The position numbers were made by a program, and so were the translations under genes. Below, in pieces: positions 42,620 to 50,653 of a stretch of DNA of 64,000 bases. The DNA is from Caldatribacterium sp964426875. GTDB lineage: Bacteria > Atribacterota > Atribacteria > Atribacterales > Caldatribacteriaceae. The stretch covers positions 21,850 to 85,849 of the forward strand of contig CAYRSB010000006.1 of NCBI GenBank assembly GCA_964426875.1. Reading direction: 5' to 3'. Numbering within the stretch: the stretch's first letter is position 1; every line of letters begins with the position of its first letter. The notes beneath the pieces are model-generated. The model made no database searches, had not been told where the DNA came from, and worked only from the letters and a program-made list of their open reading frames with translations.

Positions 42620-43487
42620 GGTTTCCCTCCCTTTCAGCAACAACAAGAAGCCCGGAGGCCACCCGAGACCCCACACCCAGAACTTCAATCTGGGCATCGT
42701 ACCACCGGGAGAGCTCGAGGAATTCCCGGTAGAACCACGAATTCCGCACGATGGCCCGCAGGGTTTTTGTCGGAAGAAGACGGGAGAGGCTCCCGGTAGC
42801 CACAAGACGTCGGGGCTTTAGGCCACACTCCTCCACAACCTCGAGAAGCTCAGAGGGCAAAAAGGCATGGAGGGGAGGAAAAAGAAAACGGGCAAAGAAG
42901 GGAACTTTCCCCTCCAGGGCCTGCCAGAGAGAGGGGTGATCCCAGTTTCCGGTCTCGAGAAACTTTTGGGAAAGGTTGAAGCTCTTTCTCCAGCGGGCCT
43001 CAAGCTCCAGAGCTACGGGGAGCTGCCCAATCCTGTTCACCACCGACACTATCAGGGTCCTGTCCGTTACCCGAGAAAGTTCCCGGAGGGCTTTTTTCTC
43101 CTCCGGATAGGCGTACGACACCGGAGCATCAAGGGAGAGCACCAGATCAAAAGCTCTGTCCTCAAACACAGAGAGGTCCTCTACCTTACCCACACAGAAA
43201 GTGATGCGGTCGGCGAGTTTCTCTTTTTCCGCCCTTTTCCGGGCTTCTTCAACCATCCGGGGAGAGACATCAAGGTGCACGACAAAACAGCCCCGCCTGG
43301 CAAGCTCCAGAGAATACCTGCCATACCCTCCCCCGGCATCGAGCACCCTTCTCCCCGGCTCCACAAAGGGCGCAATCTCCATCCACACAAGATCAGTATG
43401 GATTCTCTTGGCCACATCCCGGTCTCTCTTCTTCTCCTTCCCTACGTGAGCATCCCAGAAAAGGCGATGGAGGGTGTTCCGTTCCAT
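42600..43487 (-). CDS. class I SAM-dependent methyltransferase
   Basis: About 295 residues with SAM motif I VLDAGGGYGRYSLELA, motif II VVHLDVSPRMVEEA, and DLVLSLDAPVSY as motif post-II. Similar to the UbiE/SAM-methyltransferase 11 group with an extra C-terminal region (FFARFLFPPLHAFLPSELL). The ATG overlaps the thrS stop (TGATG), so it is co-translated with thrS. Substrate is unknown; position between thrS and prmA might suggest translation-related methylation but that is only context. Confidence 0.8.
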   Translation of the reverse strand: MERNTLHRLFWDAHVGKEKKRDRDVAKRIHTDLVWMEIAPFVEPGRRVLDAGGGYGRYSLELARRGCFVVHLDVSPRMVEEARKRAEKEKLADRITFCVGKVEDLSVFEDRAFDLVLSLDAPVSYAYPEEKKALRELSRVTDRTLIVSVVNRIGQLPVALELEARWRKSFNLSQKFLETGNWDHPSLWQALEGKVPFFARFLFPPLHAFLPSELLEVVEECGLKPRRLVATGSLSRLLPTKTLRAIVRNSWFYREFLELSRWYDAQIEVLGVGSRVASGLLVVAEREGNHAREVV

Positions 43488-45313
43488 CAATCCACCGTTT
43501 TCTCCTCTATCTCGTGCTTCACGCGCTCAAGGAGGGCTTCCAAAGCCATGCTCCCCAGGTTCCCCACCCGACGCCGCCGCACACTCACCGTACCACTCTC
43601 GACCTCTTTGTCCCCCACCACGAGGATGTAAGGTATCTTCCCAAGCTCTGCCTTGCGAATTTTGGCTCCCAGGGTGGCATTCTCTTTATCACACTCCACT
43701 CGCAGATCCTCCTCACCGAGGATATCGGCAACCCTTCGGGCATAAGGAATGTGCCTTTCGGCCACCGGCAAAACTGCTACTTGCACTGGTGCAAGCCACA
43801 CTGGGAAAGCCCCGGCGAAGTGCTCGATGAGAATGCCGAAGAAGCGTTCGATGCTTCCAAGAATCGTCCGGTGGAGCATCACCGGCCGATGCCGCCCTCC
43901 ATCCTCTCCGATGTACTCAAGATCAAACTTCTCGGGCATGGCGAAATCAAGTTGGATGGTCCCACATTGCCACCGCCGGCCCAGGCAATCCCGAAGATGG
44001 AAGTCGATCTTCGGCCCGTAGAAAGCTCCCTCCCCCTCGTTGACTGTATAGGAAATCCCCACCTCCTCCAGGGCTTCCCGGAGGGCACGGGTGGCCATCT
44101 CCCACATTTCCAAAGACCCGATGAACTTCTCAGGCCGGGTACTGAGCTCCACCTCGTAGTCAAAGCCAAAAAGGCGATAAAAGTACAGGGCAAGGTCGAT
44201 AACCTCGATGATTTCCTGCTTTACCTGACGGGACTCCATGTAGATGTGGGCATCGTCCTGGGTGAAGGAACGAACCCTCATGAGTCCGTGGAGTACTCCC
44301 GAAAGCTCATGACGGTGCACCAGGCCAAGCTCGGCCATCCGCAGGGGCAGCTCCCGGTAGCTCCGCAGGCGACTCTGAAAAACAAGTATCCCCCCGGGGC
44401 AGTTCATGGGCTTTATGGCGAATTCCCGCTCGTCGATGGTCGTGAAGTACATGTTCTCCCGGTAATGTTCCCAGTGGCCCGAGCGCTCCCAGAGGCCTCG
44501 TTCAAGGATTATGGGGGTGCGGATTTCCTGGTACCCCCTCTTTATGTGCTCCTTTCGCCAGAGCTCAAGGAGCGTGTTGATGACCACCATCCCCCTGGGG
44601 TGGAAGAAGGGGAATCCCGGTCCTTCCTCGTGGAGACTGAAGAGATCAAGCTCTCGGCCGAGCTTACGGTGGTCCCGACGCCTGGCCTCCTCAAGTCGCG
44701 CAAGATAAGCCTTGAGCTTCTCCTCACTATCGAAAGAAATCCCGTAAATCCGCTGGAGCATGGGGTTGTCCTCTTTTCCCCGCCAGTAGGCTCCGGAAAC
44801 GCTCAAAAGCTTGAAGGCCTCAATGTACGAGGTGGAAGGCACGTGAGGACCCCGGCAGAGGTCGACGAACTCTCCCTGCTCGTAGATACTCACCACGTCG
44901 TCTTCGATTTCGTCGAGAATCTCAAGCTTATACGTCTCTCCCCTTTGGGCGAATATTTTTCTCGCCTTGTCCTTCGTTACTTCCCGGCGGCGAAAGGGGA
45001 TGTCCTCACGAATGATCTTTTGCATCTCCTCCTCTATGAAGGGCAAATCTTCCTCGCTGAGGGCCCGAGGAAGGTCGAAGTCGTAGTAGAAACCCTCCTC
45101 TATTGCTGGGCCAACGCCGAGTTTTGCCCCGGGGAAGAGGCGCTTGACGGCCTGGGCCATGATGTGGGATGTACTGTGCCAGTAGACTTCCCTTCCCTGC
45201 CGGTCCTCGAAGGACAGATAACGGACAATCTTTTCTCCCACCGAGCCGTTCAAGTCCACGAGCTTCCCGCTCTCGGTAACTGCTGCCAGGGCGTTGTGCG
45301 GTCTTCTCGTCAT
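43487..45313 (-). CDS. thrS: threonyl-tRNA synthetase with shortened N-terminal TGS domain
   Basis: Charges tRNA-Thr. The 608 residues include the editing domain (YWHSTSHIMAQAVKRLFP, the HxxxH zinc site, and EFVDLCRGPHVPST), the class II catalytic core (MNCPGG, HRHELSGVLHGLMRVRSFTQDDAHI, GRRWQCGTIQLDFAMPEKF, HRTILGSIERF) and an anticodon-binding domain at the end. The N-terminal TGS domain is only about 35 residues instead of about 60. ATG 45313 has GAGGAGG seven bases before and a terminator lies just upstream, so this short start looks genuine. Confidence 0.95.
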   Translation of the reverse strand: MTRRPHNALAAVTESGKLVDLNGSVGEKIVRYLSFEDRQGREVYWHSTSHIMAQAVKRLFPGAKLGVGPAIEEGFYYDFDLPRALSEEDLPFIEEEMQKIIREDIPFRRREVTKDKARKIFAQRGETYKLEILDEIEDDVVSIYEQGEFVDLCRGPHVPSTSYIEAFKLLSVSGAYWRGKEDNPMLQRIYGISFDSEEKLKAYLARLEEARRRDHRKLGRELDLFSLHEEGPGFPFFHPRGMVVINTLLELWRKEHIKRGYQEIRTPIILERGLWERSGHWEHYRENMYFTTIDEREFAIKPMNCPGGILVFQSRLRSYRELPLRMAELGLVHRHELSGVLHGLMRVRSFTQDDAHIYMESRQVKQEIIEVIDLALYFYRLFGFDYEVELSTRPEKFIGSLEMWEMATRALREALEEVGISYTVNEGEGAFYGPKIDFHLRDCLGRRWQCGTIQLDFAMPEKFDLEYIGEDGGRHRPVMLHRTILGSIERFFGILIEHFAGAFPVWLAPVQVAVLPVAERHIPYARRVADILGEEDLRVECDKENATLGAKIRKAELGKIPYILVVGDKEVESGTVSVRRRRVGNLGSMALEALLERVKHEIEEKTVD

Positions 45314-45335
45314 TGCCTTTCCTCCTCAATAAAAG

Positions 45336-45368
45336 AAAAAGCGCCAGCCCCCAGGGTGGCGCTTTTTT
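45336..45368 (-). terminator. intrinsic terminator between the tRNA array and thrS
   Basis: AAAAAGCGCCA/TGGCGCTTTTT plus inner GCCC/GGGT pairing, with T runs on both sides. On the minus strand it follows the last tRNA of the array, so thrS is read by read-through or attenuation. Confidence 0.8.
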
Positions 45369-45376
45369 CGTATTCC

Positions 45377-45451
45377 TGGTGGGCGACACTGGACTCGAAC
45401 CAGTGGCCTCTTCCGCGTCAAGGAAGCGTTCTTCCTCTGAACTAGCCGCCC
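45377..45451 (-). tRNA. tRNA-Val (anticodon GAC)
   Basis: Acceptor GGGCGGC/GTCGCCC, anticodon stem CTTCC/GGAAG with loop TTGACGC, T arm ACTGG-TTCGAGT-CCAGT, CCA encoded. Last gene of a five-tRNA array. Confidence 0.93.
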
Positions 45452-45463
45452 ACACTCGTCCTC

Positions 45464-45538
45464 TGGAGGCGGCACCCGGACTCGAACCGGGGATAAAGGA
45501 TTTGCAATCCTCTGCCTTAGCCGCTTGGCCATGCCGCC
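45464..45538 (-). tRNA. tRNA-Cys (anticodon GCA)
   Basis: Acceptor GGCGGCA/TGCCGCC, anticodon loop TTGCAAA, T loop TTCGAGT, discriminator U, CCA encoded. Fourth gene of the array. Confidence 0.93.
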
Positions 45539-45544
45539 ACAGTA

Positions 45545-45619
45545 TGGAGCGGAAGACGGGATTTGAACCCGCGGCCTCCACCTTGGCAAGGTGATGCTCT
45601 ACCCCTGAGCTACTTCCGC
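45545..45619 (-). tRNA. tRNA-Gly (anticodon GCC)
   Basis: Acceptor GCGGAAG/CTTCCGC, anticodon loop TTGCCAA, T loop TTCAAAT, discriminator U, CCA encoded. Third gene of the array. Confidence 0.93.
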
Positions 45620-45627
45620 TCGTCCCA

Positions 45628-45703
45628 TGGTGCCGAGACCCAGAGTCGAACTGGGGACGCAAGGATTTTCAGTCCTTCGCTCTACCTCCTGAGCTATCTC
45701 GGC
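45628..45703 (-). tRNA. tRNA-Phe (anticodon GAA)
   Basis: Acceptor GCCGAGA/TCTCGGC, anticodon stem AAGGA/TCCTT with loop CTGAAAA, T loop TTCGACT, discriminator A, CCA encoded. Second gene of the array. Confidence 0.93.
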
Positions 45704-45709
45704 ACCCTC

Positions 45710-45788
45710 TGGCGGGGTCGACGGGATTTGAACCCGCGGTCTTCAACGTGACAGGCTGACGTGTTAGGCCAGGCTACACCACGACCCC
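45710..45788 (-). tRNA. tRNA-Asp (anticodon GTC)
   Basis: Acceptor GGGGTCG/CGACCCC, anticodon stem TCAGC/GTTGA with loop CTGTCAC, T loop TTCAAAT, discriminator G, CCA encoded. The D arm is slightly long. First gene of the array. Confidence 0.9.
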
Positions 45789-45802
45789 GCCCTCTACCAT
45801 CA

Positions 45803-45831
45803 ATTTTACCCGCTTCCTTTTCTTTTGGCAA
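45803..45831 (-). promoter_or_regulatory. promoter of the tRNA array (and probably thrS)
   Basis: TTGCCA (45831-45826), 17 bases, TAAAAT (45808-45803) on the minus strand. It lies within the last codons of lplA, 15 bases before tRNA-Asp. Confidence 0.7.
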
Positions 45832-46600
45832 GTCCCTTCCCTTTGAATTGAGGAGAATACTTAGTATGCAGGAGTTCCCGGGCTCTCTCAAGCTCCTCTT
45901 TTTGCCATCTACCCTCGTAGACTTCTCCCAGCCACTCCCCAAAACGCACCTTGAGGCACTCCAGAAAATATTCCTTTTCCACATCCTCTTTGATCTCTTT
46001 AAGTCCCCAAAAACCCCGGGAGAGTTCTTCGTAAACTCCCTCCCTGTCCCAAAAGCACAAAGAGAATTCCCGGCGGTCGAGGGAAAAGGGGAAAGACGCC
46101 TCAAAGAGGTTACCCCTTTTGGTCTGCGCCTGGGCTATACCCCCCACCTTTTTCCCCCCCACGCTGAGCTCGTGGGGCAGAACAAGTGAAAAACAGGCTG
46201 GAGAGTCACAGCGCACCTCAGAGCGTACCGGTCCATCTGCCAGAATCCCCACATCTCCAAGGGCTCTCCGCACCACCTCCCGAACCCGTTCATAGAGCAG
46301 GCGGTGGTGGTAGCCCTCGTCCTCTTTGGGGAGAAAGAGGCTGAACGTCACCTCATCCCCGTGGAGGATGGCTCTCCCCCCGGTGGGCCGACGCACAAAA
46401 GGTATACCCCTCTCCCCAAGGTAAAAAAGGTCAAGAGAGTCTAACCTCTGGTACCGCCCCAGAGAGAGGGTTTTCTCCTCCCAGGAAAAAAAGCGAAGGG
46501 TCGGCTCCCGGCACCTCTCAAGGAGTGCCTCGTCCCTGGCCATGTTCTCATAGCCCGAGAGGGGCGGATCGCAGAGTACCCGAAGGAATCGTTTCCCCAT
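45806..46600 (-). CDS. lipoate-protein ligase A family protein
   Basis: The ATG at 46600 overlaps the gcvH stop (TGATG), giving 264 residues. Motifs: NMARDEALLE, PTLRFFSWEEKTLSLGRYQ, VRRPTGGRAILHGDEVTFSL (the lipoyl-adenylate loop RRxTGGxxVxHxxDL/EVTYS), KKVGGIAQAQTKRG with the active-site Lys. It attaches lipoate or octanoate to the H protein encoded just upstream. The family also includes octanoyltransferases (LipM), so the exact reaction is open. Confidence 0.85.
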   Translation of the reverse strand: MGKRFLRVLCDPPLSGYENMARDEALLERCREPTLRFFSWEEKTLSLGRYQRLDSLDLFYLGERGIPFVRRPTGGRAILHGDEVTFSLFLPKEDEGYHHRLLYERVREVVRRALGDVGILADGPVRSEVRCDSPACFSLVLPHELSVGGKKVGGIAQAQTKRGNLFEASFPFSLDRREFSLCFWDREGVYEELSRGFWGLKEIKEDVEKEYFLECLKVRFGEWLGEVYEGRWQKEELERARELLHTKYSPQFKGKGLAKRKGSG

Positions 46601-46980
46601 CACTTGATAACGAGCCTCGAGTAGGAGGAGGCATCCAGAAGTTCTCTCCACTCCCCCTCGTCGGTAAAGCGGATGCGGCAGATCCACCCCTTACCGTAGG
46701 GGTCCTGATTCAAGAGTTCCGGCTCACTTTTGAGGACTTCATTGACCGCCACGATTTCCCCTGAGAGAGGAGCATAGAGGTTGGAGACAGTCTTTACAGA
46801 CTCCACGTCCCCGATGCGCTCACCCTTTTTGACCGAAGCCCCCACGGCGGGCAGCTCCACAAAGACCACGTCTCCCAGCTCGCTCTGGGCAAAGTCGGTG
46901 ATGCCACAGAGGGCCACTTCGCCTTCCCTGAGCACCCAGAAGTGCTCCGAGGTGTAGAAGAGATGTTCAGGAATGTTCAT
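46600..46980 (-). CDS. gcvH: glycine cleavage system H protein
   Basis: A 126-residue lipoyl carrier. The lipoylated lysine is K63 in DVESVKTVSNLYAPLSGEI. LFYTSEHFWVLREGEVALCGITDFAQSELGDVVFVELP is the standard H-protein N-terminus. The P and T proteins are not in the window, only lpd (directly upstream, stop adjoining this start) and the lipoate ligase (overlapping downstream). It may serve a glycine cleavage or reductive glycine system encoded elsewhere. Confidence 0.93.
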   Translation of the reverse strand: MNIPEHLFYTSEHFWVLREGEVALCGITDFAQSELGDVVFVELPAVGASVKKGERIGDVESVKTVSNLYAPLSGEIVAVNEVLKSEPELLNQDPYGKGWICRIRFTDEGEWRELLDASSYSRLVIK

Positions 46981-48387
46981 TCACGTTCCTCCTCTCTCCA
47001 TAAAGTGCAGCGGAGTGCCAAAAACTGCTTCTGCCGCCTCCATCACTGCCTCAGAAAGGGTAGGATGGGGGTGAATGGCCCAGGCAATCTCCGAAGGAGT
47101 GCCCTCAAGGCCCATAGCCACGATGCCCTCCCCGATGAGGTTCGAGGCGGAAGGACCGATAATGTGAACCCCCAAAATCTCCCCACTTTTGGCCTCGCTT
47201 ATAATCTTCACAAAGCCTTCTACCTCCCCCTCGATGAGGGCTTTGCCATTGGCCCGGAAGGGGAACTTCCCGCACCGCACCGTGTATCCTCTCTCTTTTG
47301 CCTCCTCCTCAGTGAGGCCCACGGAGGCAATTTCTGGAAAACTGAAGATGCAGTTTGGCACCACCCGGTAGTCCATGGTGGCCCTTTCTCCACAGATGTT
47401 TCGCACCGCCACCTCGGCCTCCTTGTAGGCCACGTGGGCCAGAAGGTACTTCCCGTTCACATCTCCGGCAGCGTAAATCCAGGGAACAGAGGTGGCCATC
47501 CTCTCGTCTGTTACCACCGCTCCTTTCTCCACCCACACTCCTGCTCTCTCAAGCCCCAGCCCCTCAAGAGCCGGAACCCTTCCCACCGCCACCAGGACGT
47601 AATCGCCCTCAGCAAAAAACTTCTGACCTCCCCTTTCGTACGTCACGCGGAGCTTACCGCTTTCCCGGGTGATTCCCTCCACCCGGGCGTCGGTGTACAC
47701 CTTCATGCCCCTTCGCTCCACAAGGCGGGTGAGGAGGTCCGTCACCTCCCGGTCCACCGGGGGAAGAATTTTGGGCATCATCTCGATGACTTCCACCCGT
47801 ACCCCCAGCCCCTGGAAGATGCAGGCCATTTCCATGCCGATGACACCTCCACCCACCACTACCATGCTCTGGGGGAGCTTGGGAAGCTCCAGGGCCTTTT
47901 CGCTGTCGATGACTCCCTCAAGGTCGTTCCCCGGAACAGGGAGCCTCGCCGAGGAGGACCCGGGGGCAAGAAGGACATATCGGGGCCGGAATTCCTCTAC
48001 CACCTTTCCCTCCTGCAGGACTTGAACCACGCGGTCCCCGGCAAAAGTGGCAAAACCCCGAACGACCTCAACCCCAACCTTCTGCAGGAGAAAGCGCACC
48101 CCTCCGGTGAGCTGGCGCACAACCTTTGCCTTGCGCTCCAAGACCTTCTTCCAGTCTATCCCCCGGTATTCCCTCAAAACCCCAAACTCCTGGGATTCCT
48201 CAAGAATCCGGGCCACCTCCACCACCTTGAAGAAAGCCTTGGTGGGGATGCAGCCCCGGTTGAGGCACGTCCCTCCGATGTCTCTGGCCTCCACAAGAAC
48301 GGTCTTGAGCCCCCTTTGGGCACCCCGCAGGGCTCCGGCGTACCCGGCCGGTCCACCACCGATGACAAGAAGCTCAGTCTCGCGCAC
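46981..48387 (-). CDS. lpd: dihydrolipoyl dehydrogenase
   Basis: A 468-residue FAD disulfide oxidoreductase: FAD motif LLVIGGGPAGYAGALRGAQ, redox disulfide GGTCLNRGCIPTKAF near 40, NAD motif MVVVGGGVIGMEMA near 175, AAGDVNGKYLLAHVA and the C-terminal active-site His of WAIHPHPTLSE. It reoxidises dihydrolipoamide on the H protein. It is flanked by gcvH and, 3 bases upstream, nfnB, so reducing equivalents from glycine could feed the NADH/NADPH/ferredoxin exchange. Confidence 0.94.
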   Translation of the reverse strand: MRETELLVIGGGPAGYAGALRGAQRGLKTVLVEARDIGGTCLNRGCIPTKAFFKVVEVARILEESQEFGVLREYRGIDWKKVLERKAKVVRQLTGGVRFLLQKVGVEVVRGFATFAGDRVVQVLQEGKVVEEFRPRYVLLAPGSSSARLPVPGNDLEGVIDSEKALELPKLPQSMVVVGGGVIGMEMACIFQGLGVRVEVIEMMPKILPPVDREVTDLLTRLVERRGMKVYTDARVEGITRESGKLRVTYERGGQKFFAEGDYVLVAVGRVPALEGLGLERAGVWVEKGAVVTDERMATSVPWIYAAGDVNGKYLLAHVAYKEAEVAVRNICGERATMDYRVVPNCIFSFPEIASVGLTEEEAKERGYTVRCGKFPFRANGKALIEGEVEGFVKIISEAKSGEILGVHIIGPSASNLIGEGIVAMGLEGTPSEIAWAIHPHPTLSEAVMEAAEAVFGTPLHFMERGGT

Positions 48388-48390
48388 GGC

Positions 48391-49806
48391 TCACCTCCAC
48401 TGGGAGAAGCTATCAGGGTCCCGGAAAAAGCGATCGATAGCCCGGGCAGACCTCTTCCCTGCCCCCATGGCTGAAATGACCGTAGCCGCCCCGGTGACGA
48501 TATCTCCCCCAGCAAATACTCCCCTGAGGCTTGTGGCTCCGGTTTCTGGGTCGGCCACGATGTACCCGCGCCTGTTCAGGCTCAGACCCTTTATGGTCTC
48601 AAGAAGGAGGGGGTTTGGTCCCTGGCCGATGGCTACCACCACGGTGTCGGCAGGGATGACGAACTCCGAGCCCGGCACCGGGATGGGACGCCTTCTCCCC
48701 GATTCATCCGGCTCTCCCAACTCCATCTGGATACACTCAAGGCCCGTCACCCAGCCGTTCTCGTTGCCCACGAAGCGCACCGGCGTGGTGAGGATGATAC
48801 AATTCACGCCCTCTTCCTCAGCGCGCTCGATTTCCTCGATTCGAGCTGGCATCTCCTTTTTGGTGCGGCGGTACACGAGGCATACCTCTTCTGCCCCCAG
48901 GCGAAGGGCTGTCCGGGCCGCGTCCATGGCCACGTTCCCTCCTCCAATCACCGCCACCCTCCTCCCCACCTTGATGGGGGTATCGTAACGGGGGAAAAGG
49001 TAGGCCTTCATGAGATTGGAACGGGTGAGAAACTCGTTGGCCGAGTAGATGCCGTTTAAGTTCTCCCCCGGAACGTTGAGGAAGTGGGGGAGTCCTGCTC
49101 CCGTGCCGATGAAGAAGGCCTCGTACCCCACATCCTGAAGGTCCTCTATGGTGAAGGTCTTACCCACCACCATGCTCACCTGGATTTCCACCCCCAGGGA
49201 CTTGACGTACTCCACCTCCTGGCGGACGATGGCCTTGGGAAGGCGGAACTCCGGGATACCGTAAACGAGGACTCCTCCGGGAGCATGGAGGGCCTCAAAA
49301 ATCGTCACCCGGTACCCCATTTTGGCCAGCTCCCCAGCACAGGTGAGCCCGGCCGGACCCGAGCCGATGACAGCAACTTTCCTGGGAATTGGCCGGGGAG
49401 AAGGAGGGGTTTTCACACCTTTCTCCCTCTCGTAATCTGCCAGGAACCGCTCCAGGTAACCGATGGCGATGGGCTGGCCCTTCCTCCCTAAGATGCACTC
49501 TTTCTCACACTGGTCCTCTTGAGGACAGACCCTCCCGCAGATGGCGGGAAGGCTGTTTTTCTCCTTGATTTTGGCAATAGCCTCGTCAAAACGTCCCTGA
49601 GCCAGAAGAGCGATAAAGCCGGGGATGTCGATCTCCACTGGGCATCCCGCAACGCAGGAGGGCTTTTTACACTGTAGACACCTTCTGGCCTCCGCCACTG
49701 CCACGTCCTCTGAGAGCCCCAGAGGTACCTCAAAGAAATCCCGGATGCGCTCCTCCCTCGGGCGCTGGGGCATTTTCGGTCGACCGAAGAGGCGATCAGA
49801 AGACAT
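48391..49806 (-). CDS. nfnB: NADH-dependent ferredoxin:NADP+ oxidoreductase large subunit (GltD/SudA-like)
   Basis: ATG 49806 after GGAGG gives 471 residues; the longer frame overlaps nfnA. N-terminal iron-sulfur Cys clusters: ARRCLQCKKPSCVAGCPVEI and ICGRVCPQEDQCEKECILGRKG; then FAD motif VAVIGSGPAGLTCAGELA and NADP motif VAVIGGGNVAMDAARTALRLG. This equals the small subunit of glutamate synthase, but together with the adjacent flavoprotein it forms the NfnAB complex, which couples NADH and reduced ferredoxin to NADPH by electron bifurcation. Overlaps nfnA by 11 bases. No glutamate synthase large subunit is present. Confidence 0.9.
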   Translation of the reverse strand: MSSDRLFGRPKMPQRPREERIRDFFEVPLGLSEDVAVAEARRCLQCKKPSCVAGCPVEIDIPGFIALLAQGRFDEAIAKIKEKNSLPAICGRVCPQEDQCEKECILGRKGQPIAIGYLERFLADYEREKGVKTPPSPRPIPRKVAVIGSGPAGLTCAGELAKMGYRVTIFEALHAPGGVLVYGIPEFRLPKAIVRQEVEYVKSLGVEIQVSMVVGKTFTIEDLQDVGYEAFFIGTGAGLPHFLNVPGENLNGIYSANEFLTRSNLMKAYLFPRYDTPIKVGRRVAVIGGGNVAMDAARTALRLGAEEVCLVYRRTKKEMPARIEEIERAEEEGVNCIILTTPVRFVGNENGWVTGLECIQMELGEPDESGRRRPIPVPGSEFVIPADTVVVAIGQGPNPLLLETIKGLSLNRRGYIVADPETGATSLRGVFAGGDIVTGAATVISAMGAGKRSARAIDRFFRDPDSFSQWR

Positions 49807-50653
49807 GGGGCACTTCCTCCTTTGCTTTTTCCACGAGCCAGAGGTCCAGAGCTCTCCTCTCCTCTTCAAGATATGTCCTCTGGCGGGCCAGAAGCTCATC
49901 AAAGTCTACCTTCCATCCGTCAAAGACCGGGCCGTCCACACAAGTGAAGCGGCACTTCCCGTCCACCGTCACCCGGCAGCACCCGCACATCCCCGTCCCA
50001 TCCACCATGATGGGGTTGAGACTGACGAGGGTGGGAACGCTGTATCGCCTGGTGAGGAGGCTCACCATTTTCATCATCATCACCGGACCCACAGCCACTA
50101 CAAGATCTGCCTTCTCCTGAAGCAGAACTCGCTCCAGGACATGGGTGACAAAGCCCTTCTCCCCGTAAGTCCCGTCATCCGTGGTGACGTAAAGGACATC
50201 GCTCACTGTGCGCATCCTGTCCTCCCAGAAGAGGAGGTCTCTTGTCCGGGCACCGATGATGGACGTCACCCGGTTCCCGCACGCCTTGAGGGCCTTGGCC
50301 TTGGGGTAAGTGGGAGCAATGCCTACTCCTCCTCCCACGCACACTACATGCCCGAAGTACCTCTCTTCGATTTCCCGTCCTAAGGGACCGATGAAATCGA
50401 GAATCTCGTCACCCTCGTTAAGTTCCCCAAGCATCATCGTGGTCTTCCCCACTTCCTGGAAGATGATGGTGACCGTGTCCAGGAGAGGGTCGAAATCAGC
50501 AATGGTGAGGGGAATGCGCTCTCCCTCTTCGTTCACCCGTAGAATGACGAACTGCCCCGGCCTGGCCTTGCGAGCCACCCAGGGGGCCTCAACCACCATG
50601 AGTTTGATTTGAGGAGTGAGTACTTCCTTTTTCAGAATTTTTGCCACTTTCAT
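49796..50653 (-). CDS. nfnA: NADH-dependent ferredoxin:NADP+ oxidoreductase small subunit (PyrK/SudB-like)
   Basis: A 285-residue ferredoxin-NADP reductase-like protein: FAD domain (PGQFVILRVNEEGERIPLTIAD), NAD domain (VVCVGGGVGIAPTYPKAKAL), and a 2Fe-2S site with four Cys in GTGMCGCCRVTVDGKCRFTC. Forms NfnAB with the downstream subunit. The start is ambiguous: ATG 50653 lies almost on top of GGAGG, GTG two codons later has better spacing. It overlaps the end of tenA by about 65 bases. Confidence 0.9.
   Translation of the reverse strand: MKVAKILKKEVLTPQIKLMVVEAPWVARKARPGQFVILRVNEEGERIPLTIADFDPLLDTVTIIFQEVGKTTMMLGELNEGDEILDFIGPLGREIEERYFGHVVCVGGGVGIAPTYPKAKALKACGNRVTSIIGARTRDLLFWEDRMRTVSDVLYVTTDDGTYGEKGFVTHVLERVLLQEKADLVVAVGPVMMMKMVSLLTRRYSVPTLVSLNPIMVDGTGMCGCCRVTVDGKCRFTCVDGPVFDGWKVDFDELLARQRTYLEEERRALDLWLVEKAKEEVPHVF

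Noticed and set aside
45313..45376. T-box leader for thrS
   Set aside because: The space between the last tRNA and thrS is only about 60 bases and holds just a terminator; no specifier loop or antiterminator core.
43514..45445. Open frame of 643 codons on the plus strand
   Set aside because: Antisense of thrS, which is clearly the real gene.
45006..45662. Open frame of 218 codons across the tRNA array on the minus strand
   Set aside because: It runs through five tRNAs and thrS in the wrong frame; the tRNA folds explain the sequence.
46942..48474. Open frame of 510 codons on the plus strand
   Set aside because: Exact antisense of lpd with poor composition; a shadow of GC-rich coding sequence.
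48391..49806. Glutamate synthase small subunit
   Set aside because: No large subunit nearby, and the adjacent PyrK/SudB-like gene makes NfnAB the better call.
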